Assembly (NCBI RefSeq): GCF_022682495.2
Contig: NC_071389.1
Coordinates: 107,673,951 to 107,737,950, forward strand
Reading direction: 5' to 3'
DNA: 64,000 nucleotides
Source: Desmodus rotundus
Taxonomy: Eukaryota > Chordata > Mammalia > Chiroptera > Phyllostomidae
Positions within the stretch are counted from its first letter, which is position 1. Every line of letters begins with the position of its first letter. The notes beneath the pieces are model-generated. The model saw only the letters and a program-made list of their open reading frames with translations, made no database searches and had not been told where the DNA came from. The position numbers were made by a program, and so were the translations under genes. Below are positions 56,395 through 64,000 of the stretch, piece by piece.

Positions 56395-56571
56395 TTGAAA
56401 TTCTTTTTTTTTTCTATTGATTTTAGAGAGGGAGAGAGAGAAACATCTGTATGTTGTCCTGGTTATTTATGCATTCATTGGTTAATTCTTGTATGTGTCC
56501 TGACTAGAGATTGAGCCCACAACCTTGGAGGACACTAGCCAACTGAGCTACCTGGCCAGGGCTTGAAATTC
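56395..56571 (-). mobile_element. Ves SINE, reverse, 9-bp target-site duplication
   Basis: SINE at 56404-56562, ending CTACCTGGCCAGGGC. TTGAAATTC flanks it at 56395-56403 and 56563-56571. The interior is shortened. Confidence 0.9.
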
Positions 56572-57179
56572 ATTTTTAAAAGATACTTTTTACCCTAAGA
56601 TCTCTAGTGTTTTGCTCTGCTACATTAAAAAAAAAAAAAAAAAAGTTTCCGGAACGTTAAAGAATTGCTATGAAGGGATAAGTAATTTTAAGTCTTTCTC
56701 CTTTGTAAAAGATTTTCTTACAAAGCAGTATGGCAGGTACTAAGGGGTGGGAGGAATATTTGTTGGTAGGATTTAAGGAACTGTGGCCAATAGAAGAAGT
56801 CACAGAAGAACAGATATAAGCAAGTGTGCCACACTGCCAAAAGGGGGAAAGTTCACTCCATAAACCACAAACTGGTAAGCCTGGTGATGTTCCTTAACTA
56901 AATTAGAAAATAACAACATTGTATTATGTTTTTCAAACATTTTCCCATACTTATTTATTCAACAAATATTTATCAAGCTGGGGAAGTAAAAATAAACAAT
57001 ATGCAGTCTTGCCTGAGTTCAAATGGCTTGTTTATCCTGGGGAGGTGGAAAGTACACAGGCAATTATAAATCAATGTCTTGGGAGCCAACCTTATCATAT
57101 TGGCTGTTAGAGGATTTTACACATGTTATACTTGGTGGAGAAAGTTGATACCTTAATAACAGGAGTTGAGAACTGCTTT
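56572..57179. other. PAN3 upstream flank, unclassified
   Basis: A-run at 56626-56644. No recognised repeat or exon. Confidence 0.4.
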
Positions 57180-57380
57180 CAATCCAGACATATCAGAGTT
57201 CATAACCCAATGCCTATACTTAATAGATGTGTTACTCTGGGTAAGTTGCTTCATGTCTGTGCCTTATCTGTACAACAGATAAGAATGAGTGACTACTTTC
57301 TAAAGCATAAACAAGTGTATATAAAGTGCCCCCTGCTTAGTGAGAATTCAGTAGGTTGCAGCTATTGCTATTAGTGATAT
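57180..57380 (+). mobile_element. MIR SINE
   Basis: 'gtgttactctgggtaagttg', 'catgtctgtgccttatctgt' and 'ataaagtgccccctgcttag' follow MIR order. Confidence 0.78.
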
Positions 57381-58912
57381 TGTGGCTAGTAGTAGTCAAC
57401 AAACGAGAGTACAGGAAAGAGCATTCCAAGCAAAACAAACAACTTATACAAAAGGACCTGAGGAGAAAGAGAGGTTAGATTGTTGGTTAGTGATCATGCA
57501 GAACTGAGCAGGGATCAAATCACAGAAGTCCTTACAAGACATGTTAAAGGATTAGACTTTTTCTTGCGGGCAATAGGAAGTTATTACAGGGTTTTAAAAA
57601 GTCAATGACATGATCTCATTTACATTTAGAAGAAAAATTTTGATCCTCCTAAGAATGTATAAGGAAAGTAAAGAAGATGGCTTTTCACCATTTTGTAGGT
57701 GAACCAACTAAGACTTAGAGTTACACAAAATTACCAGCTGAAAATTGCAAAACCAGGACTTCAACTCAGAATTTCCAATTACAAAATGTGCGCTTCCTTT
57801 CATTACACATTTTGCCATTTCTAAATGAAAGTTTATGTTCATTGTTGGGTTGGAAAGTGGTGTCTTATGGTGAGACAACAGAAGTTCATTAAGTTCATCC
57901 CAAATTAAGCATGTCATTCAAACCTTTATTGAAAATCTGTATATTATACTACAAAGCAATCAAGTTCTGCTCTAGACTCCAATATACAAAAATGTGTAAG
58001 GTATAATCTATCCTCAAGAGTTACTGAGAACAATGAGGGAAATGCCAAAAATAAAGTAAATCGTTCTTCAGAACCACATTTGACAAAGTTTCCTATTAAA
58101 TCCTCTGGACAAGAGGGAAGAAAGTAGGCTGAGTTACTAGAGCTAGGTGACTTCAGTACTCTGATTAGTCATAAAGTGTTGATTAAGATGATTTTGGAGC
58201 TCCCTGAACAATATCCAAAGAGTATTGATAAACTGATCTATTTCAACATGGTCATTACAGTCCTCCTGTGAACTCTACCCTTAGCCTGCTTTTATGAAAA
58301 AAAAAATCTACTGCCTAGATGAAGAAACAGCATATTTAGCAGATCTGTAATATGTTGCAAAACCGGTGGCGATAGATAATTCATTAAACAGCAGATTAGG
58401 ATTTGTAAATCTCCACTAGCTGGAAAAATTGACTAGTGCTAACAAAACCTGAATTAAATTGGGGAAGACAGGGCTGTCACTTTATTATGCTGTTGATGAT
58501 GCAATCTCTTCCCCCACCCCACATCACCCCAGACAAGTTAGCAGTGTTTTTTTGAAAAGCCCTTTAAAACGTGCATTGCCTTTGAAACAGTATTATTCTA
58601 CTCATCTAATTTCTAAGAAAATAACTAAGAAATTTTATGTTCACATGTGCTCATTGCAATATTACATATGAAAGCTAAAAGAGAAAAAGTTGTAAACAAC
58701 CTAAATTCTAAAACAAGGGGAATGGTTAAATATTGAACTATTTAACCATTAAAAATTATAGCATTGGAAATGTACAACTGCTTATAATGCAGTGTAAATA
58801 TTTACATAATACAAAATTATATATGCTGTATTATTGTAATGATATAAACAACTTAAAAACTCTAATAGAAATAAAGTCTGCTACAATATGCTACTTTAAA
58901 AATCAGGAATCA
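57381..58912. other. PAN3 upstream flank, old repeats and unclassified DNA
   Basis: A reverse MIR fragment is likely at about 57690-57780. An unnamed ancient repeat-like block lies at about 57540-57650 ('acatgatctcatttacattt'). An old L1 remnant is likely at about 58620-58890. No exon seen. Confidence 0.45.
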
Positions 58913-59107
58913 GCACTGGCCAGGTAGCTCAGATGGTTGGAGCATTGTCCTTATATGCCAAGGTTAAAGATTCAATCTCCAGTCAGTGCACATACAAGAA
59001 TCAACCAATGAATAAATGGCACAACAAATCAATGTCTCTCTGTCTCTCTCCCTCTTACTCCCCCCTCTCTCTCAAGTCAATAAATAAATGAAAAACCAGG
59101 AATCAAA
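58899..59107 (+). mobile_element. Ves SINE, diverged, with target-site duplication
   Basis: SINE at about 58913-59090 (GCACTGGCCAGGTAGCTCAG start, 'tctctctgtctctctccctc' tail). Flanks AAAATCAGGAATCA and AAAACCAGGAATCA differ at one base. Confidence 0.88.
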
Positions 59108-59245
59108 AAATTGCGAGTAAAAGGATCAAAAATATATATAACAACACAGCAAGAAGTACTTCCAGAGGCAAAGCAGGACATTTCATGTTGATGAGTTAAA
59201 GTCACCAATAAGATTTAATGGTTCCCAATTTGTATGTATATAATA

Positions 59246-59925
59246 TACAAGGTCTGTCCAGAAAGTATCCGGCCATGGACTATGAAGAATAGAGACATTT
59301 ATTGAAGAAGATACAAGAAACATTGTACATAAGACAATGATGCCTCAGTCCCCTTCAAAGTAGGCACCTTGGGACCTCACACAGTTCTCCCAATCTCCAT
59401 TAGCTGCCCCATCGTAGTTTCCTGAATCTCATCGATGGTCTGAAATCTCTTCCCTTTCAAAGGTGATTTTAGTTTGGGGAAAAGCCAGAAGTCACAGGGC
59501 ACCAAATCTAGGATGTAGGTGGGCCGAGTCACCTGGGTGATTTGGTGTTTTGCCAAAAAACTCTGCATGAAATGTGATGCATGAGCAGGTGCATTGTCGT
59601 GATGAAGCTGCCAATCACCAGTTGCCCATACCTGCGGGCTTCTGAACCATCCTAATAGTTTCTGCAGAGGAATGTTCAAGCATAATGCAAAGTTTGATGC
59701 AGATTCATTGGTCTACTCGCTTAGTCATTTTGAACACGACGGCTAAACAGTACACATGCTCACTCAATGACATCTACCGCCCTCACTGACGAGTACAGTG
59801 AAGTCATCATTGTTCACACATGCACATTCCAGTCCACTCTCCTTGGCTGCCAGGTTACATTGATGTTGCACAAACCATTCTTCTTATATTAACAATGGCT
59901 GGACTTTTTCTGGACAGGCCTCATA
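59246..59925 (-). mobile_element. Second mariner element, internally deleted
   Basis: The element (59248-59923, 676 bp) is flanked by TA. Inverted ends are CAAGGTCTGTCCAGAAAG (left) and TGAGGCCTGTCCAGAAAA (right, reverse complement). The minus strand encodes the C-terminal part of a transposase. It is a different mariner lineage from the one at 19.4 kb, judged by the unrelated terminal repeats. Confidence 0.85.
59377..59679 (-). pseudogene. Mariner transposase, C-terminal fragment with two Asp motifs
   Basis: The minus-strand frame has LHHDNAPAHASHF (second catalytic Asp) and, 34 residues later, LDLVPCDFWLFPKLKSPLKG, the third Asp region of DD34D mariner transposases. The N-terminal DNA-binding half and first Asp are missing, and the element is half the normal length, so it cannot be autonomous. 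Confidence 0.85.
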
Positions 59926-60309
59926 TACTCAAAATATGTAATATAAATTGTCCAAACTGCAAGGAGAGTATAGACAAATCCAGATTCAAAATGGGAAATT
60001 TTGAACACATATTTCAATAAGTGATAGACCAGGCAGGCAAACTCAGTAAGGACACACAAAATGTAAATTTGATGAACCAATTTGTCCTTTTAGGCACTTC
60101 ACCTGCAATAATAAAATATTCTTTTCAAGTGCATACAGAACGTTTATAAAACTGACCATATGCTGAGCCATAAAGCAGCTCTCATCTTGCTGAATTTCAA
60201 AGAATTGAAATCATGTATAGACTCTAATCACAAATTTAAACTAAAAATTAGTCACAACAACATCTATAAACAGGCAAACCAAACATATACCTTCAGTCCC
60301 AATTCTTGA
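59926..60309. other. PAN3 upstream flank, unclassified with old L1-like bits
   Basis: About 60110-60300 ('gaccatatgctgagccataa', 'gaattgaaatcatgtataga') is similar to L1 ORF2 endonuclease-region DNA; the rest is unclassified. Confidence 0.5.
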
Positions 60310-61515
60310 TGTGTATGTCATTATTACTTGAATTTTCACAGATATTTCAACCATACCGTGTCTAAACTGAATTCTCACTATTTCCCCAAACTTCTTCCTC
60401 TGCCAGCCTTCCTATCTTAGTAAAGGGCATCTCCAAACACTCAGTTTCTTAGGGCAGAAAACTGAAAGTCATCCTGGGAACTCCTCCCTGACTCCCTTCT
60501 CCCTACCTTCAAAACACACCAACTCTCTTCTCTTCCCTCCACTGTCATGGCTCTTGTTCGTATAGCCGTCTTCTCTCTCCTAGAAGAGTGTGTTAGCCTC
60601 CTACTTTAACTTGTGCAGTTCATTCTCCAAAGAACCACAAATCAACATTTAAAAAATATAAATTGTCAAAGGGTACAAAATTCCAGTTAAAATTTGAATA
60701 ATTTCTGGGGATCTAATATTCAATGTGGTAACTGTAATTAACAATACTTTGTTACATGCTTGAAAATTGGTAAGGCTGTAGCTCTTAATTGTTCTCACAA
60801 CAGGAAAAAATGTAATTATGTGAGGTGATAGATGTGTTAGCTAACTTCATTGTGGTACTCATTTCACTATATACTTGTATCAAATCATCACATTGTACGC
60901 CTTAAACTAACACAATCTTATATATCAATTACATCTTAATACAGCTGGGGGAAAATAAATAAAAAGTAAATATTGTAACTGGAGGATCAAATCACACCCC
61001 ACCCCACCCCCATTAAAACCCTCATTGAATTCACATTGAATTAAATATATATCTAAACTTGAACCTGCAGAGCCCTGAATGATATGATACATCTCTCTCA
61101 CTCATTTTCTGTTACTATAGCCCCTTGGCTTTATTTGAGTTCCTTGGCACACCAAACTTTTGTATTCAGGGTCTTCATACACACCATTTCCTCTGCCTGG
61201 AATGTAGCCTCCCACCCTCACCTCAACATACACGCTTTGTCTAACTAATTTGTACAAATTCTAGGTCTCAGTTTAACTCTCCTTAGAGAGGCCTTCCCTT
61301 ACCATCCAATTTAAATTAGGTCTCCATTATATAATCTCTCATTAACACCCTACATTTCCTCCCTTTAAGCATACATCATAATTTGTAGTTACAAGTTATT
61401 TGTTTAATATTTTGTCTATCCTCCTGGACTATAAGCTCCATGAAGGCAAGAACCGTTTCTATGTAGCTCAGCACTTGGAAAACAAAAAGCTTTCAATAAA
61501 TATTTGTTGAGTGAA
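60310..61515 (+). mobile_element. L2 LINE 3' region, split by an old L1 end
   Basis: Two parts, 60310-60640 and 60965-61515. The second has clear L2 3' features: 'catttcctctgcctggaatg', 'agagaggccttcccttacca', 'ggactataagctccatgaag' and 'caataaatatttgttgagtg'. An L1 3' end lies between them. Confidence 0.75.
60645..60960 (+). mobile_element. Old L1 3' UTR end inserted in L2
   Basis: 'gtcaaagggtacaaaattcc', 'gtaattatgtgaggtgatag', 'cattgtacgccttaaactaa' and an A-rich end match an old L1 3' terminus. Confidence 0.82.
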
Positions 61516-62345
61516 TGAGTAAATAATATAATGTCTAATTAAAATTAAAGCAAGCCTACTAAAAGTAAGGTATAGGATTAGAAGAAAATAATCTCTGCTC
61601 CTACTATTATCTTTTGGTATGGTCTTCACATCAGTATTGTTTGTGAGCTATCTCAGTGCCAAATATTTTGCCTTTTCTCAGCCTAATAATAATTACTATC
61701 AGTTGAATTATAGACTTTTCAGTGTTAAAAACATGTCTAGAGCTAGAAGTAGCCTTATGGGTGAAAAACAGAGAAGTTGTGACCTGTTAAGTTTATGTAG
61801 TGTGTGAATGATACACCAGCTCTTGTAATAATAGCTATACCAGTGATTTTTTTTTTTTCACGAGGAAGTAGCAACAGGCTGCAGGAAAGGGGAGAAAGCA
61901 TGAAGTTGTAAATGTTAACTACACTAATAAAAATATTTTAGGACACAATTTTTACCCCTATAATATTTCAAACTATTTTCAAGTCTGTTTAGTAAATACT
62001 GACTTTCCAAAGAAAGAATTTTTAGATATTATTTTATAATAATTGATCATTTCAATATTTTTAAACTACCTGTAGGAATATAAAACAACTTTATTAATTT
62101 AAGATATTTTAGAACATCTTTATACTCAAAAATTACTATGTAAATTGGATTATTATATTCCATCAAGTATAAGGAGCCATTGATTATAAGGTACACTGCT
62201 ATTTTATGTAATACTAAGAAAACAGTCTTCTTATCATTTCAAATTTTTATTTTATACACATCATAAGAGCTTTTTTAGACTTATTTAGATCTATTTTCTT
62301 TAAATTATATACGCTCTTGGCCTACATAAAAAGGAAAATAAAAGC
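61516..62345. other. PAN3 upstream flank, unclassified
   Basis: AT-rich, T-run at 61849-61858. No recognised feature. Confidence 0.4.
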
Positions 62346-62749
62346 AAACTTAGCACCTATTTATGATAAAAACTGAGCAAAGTGGGAATAGACAAATCAT
62401 ACCTCAATATAATAAAAGCCATATATGACAAACCCACAGCCAATCTCATAGTCAATGGGCAAAACCTAAAAGTGTTTCCCAGAAGATCAGAAACAAGACA
62501 GGGATGTCCACTTCCACTGCTCCTATTCAACATAGTACTGGGAGTGCTAGCCGCAGCAATCAGACAAGATGAAGCAATAAAAGGCATCCAAATTGGAAAG
62601 GAAGAAATAAAACTGTCATTATTTGCAGATGATATGATACTGTATATAAAGAACCCTACAGATTCTACCAAAAAAACTACTAGAATTGATAAATTCAGTA
62701 AAGTAGCAGGATACAAAATTAATAATCAGAAATTGATGGCATTTTTTCA

Positions 62750-62947
62750 AAGATTTTATTTATTTATTTTATAGAGAGGGGAAGGGAGGGACAAAGAGAA
62801 GGAGAGAAACATCAATGTGTGCCTCTCCCACGCCACCTATTGGGGACCAGGCCTGCAACCCAGGCATATGTCCCAACTGAGAATCAAACCAGCCACTCTT
62901 TGGCTCATAGGTCCGTGCTCAATCCACTGAGCTACACCAGCCAGGGC
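62750..62947 (-). mobile_element. Ves SINE in L1, reverse
   Basis: 'agattttatttatttatttt', 'aggagagaaacatcaatgtg', 'actgagaatcaaaccagcca' and terminal CTACACCAGCCAGGGC. It interrupts the L1 between 'gatggcatttttt' and 'gatttttatacaccaataat'. Confidence 0.93.
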
Positions 62948-63040
62948 TTCAGGGCAGAGATTTTTATACACCAATAATGAACTATCAGAAAAAAATACCC
63001 TAAGAAAACCATCCCATTTACAATTGTATTTTTTTTAAAG

Positions 63041-63281
63041 GGGTCTTGACTGGTGTGGCTCAGTGGGTTTGGCATTACCCCACAAAAAGAAAGGTCTACT
63101 GTTCAATTCCCAGTCAGGGTACATGCCTGGGATGCAGGCCAGATTCCTGATTGGGTGAGAGGGAGAGGCAACCCATCGATCCATGTTTCTCTTGCACATC
63201 GATGTTTCTCTCTCTCTCTTTCTTTCTCCCTGGCTTCCCCTCCCTGTAAAAATAAATAAAGTCTTTTTTAAAAAAAGAAAA
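63041..63281 (+). mobile_element. Ves SINE in L1, plus
   Basis: GGGTCTTGACTGGTGTGGCTC start, B-box GTTCAATTCCCAGTC, tail 'aaaataaataaagtcttttt'. Confidence 0.93.
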
Positions 63282-63436
63282 ATGAGGTACCTAGGAATAA
63301 ATTTAACCAAGGGAGTGAAAGGCCTATACTCAGAAAATTGCAAGATACTGAAGAAAGAAATTGAGGATACAAATAAGTGGAAGCATATACCATGTTCATG
63401 AATAGGAATAATTAACAACATTAAAATATCCATACC

Positions 63437-63682
63437 ACCCTGGTTGGTGTGGCTCAGTTGGTTGGAGCATCATCCTGTAAACCAAGGGGTTGTGGATTTG
63501 ATCTCCAGTCAGGGTTGTGGGGTTCAATCTCCTTGGTCAGAGCATGTATAGGATGCAACCAGTCAATGTTTCTCATGTTGATGTCTCTCTCTTTCTCTCT
63601 CCCCCTTTCTCTATCTCTAAAAGCAACAATAAAAAATGTCCTTGGCTTAGGATTTAAAAAATAATAATAAATAATGAAAATA
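63437..63682 (+). mobile_element. Ves SINE in L1, plus, hairpin-tail type
   Basis: ACCCTGGTTGGTGTGGCTCAG start, GGATTTGATCTCCAGTC B-box region, 'tccttggcttagga' near the 3' end and A/T-rich tail. Flanks 'aaaatatccatac' and 'aaaatgtctatac' look like a diverged target duplication. Confidence 0.92.
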
Positions 63683-64000
63683 AAATGTCTATACTGTCCA
63701 AAGCAATTTATAGATTTAATGCAATTCCTATCAAAACACCAATGGCATATTTACAGAACTAGAACTAATAATCCAAAAATTTATATGGAACCATGAAAGA
63801 CCTGAATGGCCTCAGCAATCTTGAGAAAGAAGAACAAAGTTAATGGTATCACACTACCTGATATCAAACTATACTACAAGGCCATAGTAATCAAAGCAGC
63901 CTGGTACTAGCATAAGAACAGGCATATAGATCAATGGAACAGAATAGAGAGCCAAGAAATAAGCCCATATTTATATGGTCAATTAATATTTGACAAAGGA

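Larger units (their letters stand above)
62346..64000 (+). mobile_element. L1 ORF2 fragment with three Ves insertions, runs off window
   Basis: L1 reverse transcriptase region starting near the TLSKVGI-type segment, with [16 protein letters not shown] at about 62620-62665. It continues after the SINEs with [18 protein letters not shown] (63284 on) and blocks related to 'aatggaacagaatagagagc' up to position 64000. Compared with the L1 at 26-31 kb it is an older subfamily with frame breaks. It begins abruptly at about 62346, so it is 5'-truncated. Confidence 0.9.

Noticed and set aside
56000..64000. FLT3 exons, expected on this side of PAN3 from human gene order
   Set aside because: No receptor kinase coding segment was seen; the gene probably starts beyond the right edge.

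Overview
This is a stretch of mammalian nuclear DNA, most likely from a microbat (Yangochiroptera). The clearest marker is at least thirteen copies of the bat tRNA-derived Ves SINE, with its typical 'gccctggctggtgtggctcag...gttcgattcccagtcagggc' head. LINE-1, half-L1, Tc1/mariner, MIR, L2 and MaLR repeats agree with this. There are no prokaryotic features.

The only host protein-coding gene I recognise is PAN3, on the minus strand. PAN3 is the pseudokinase subunit of the PAN2-PAN3 poly(A) nuclease. Its CpG-island promoter and first coding exon lie at about 54.6-55.9 kb. Exons 2-5 lie at 24460-24581, 23595-23661, 21487-21557 and 6488-6649. All splice sites are GT-AG and the phases join into one frame of 285 codons. 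The rest of the gene lies beyond the left edge. Introns 1 (30.3 kb) and 4 (14.8 kb) are crowded with retrotransposons. The DNA right of about 56 kb is PAN3 upstream flank. In human FLT3 lies on that side, but no FLT3 exon is seen here.

Repeat layout. Position 1-4440 (PAN3 intron 5) holds two ORF1-only half-L1 (HAL1-like) elements. Intron 4 holds Ves SINEs, MIRs, two hAT MITEs, two copies of a TA-flanked palindromic-ended MITE, a mariner remnant with a perfect 139-bp tandem duplication, and a 5' half of initiator-unlike tRNA-Met retroposed between 18-bp direct repeats. Intron 1 holds a solo MaLR LTR with a 5-bp duplication and a 5.6-kb full-length L1 with an uninterrupted 1273-codon ORF2 but a doubly broken ORF1. 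It also holds a third HAL1-like element nested in an older L1, an RPSA processed pseudogene, a Ves nested in an MLT1 LTR, a young 5'-truncated L1 and a 3.2-kb antisense old L1. Right of PAN3 lie a second mariner remnant, an L2 split by an L1 end, and an L1 hit by three Ves insertions within 1 kb.

The elements form a dependency chain. L1 ORF2 protein is the probable enzyme for Ves, HAL1, RPSA and tRNA-half retroposition. The L1 and HAL1 copies share a 3'-terminal 'AACTGTAAT' motif that could be a common recognition end. Family names are from recognition of the sequence, not from a database search.
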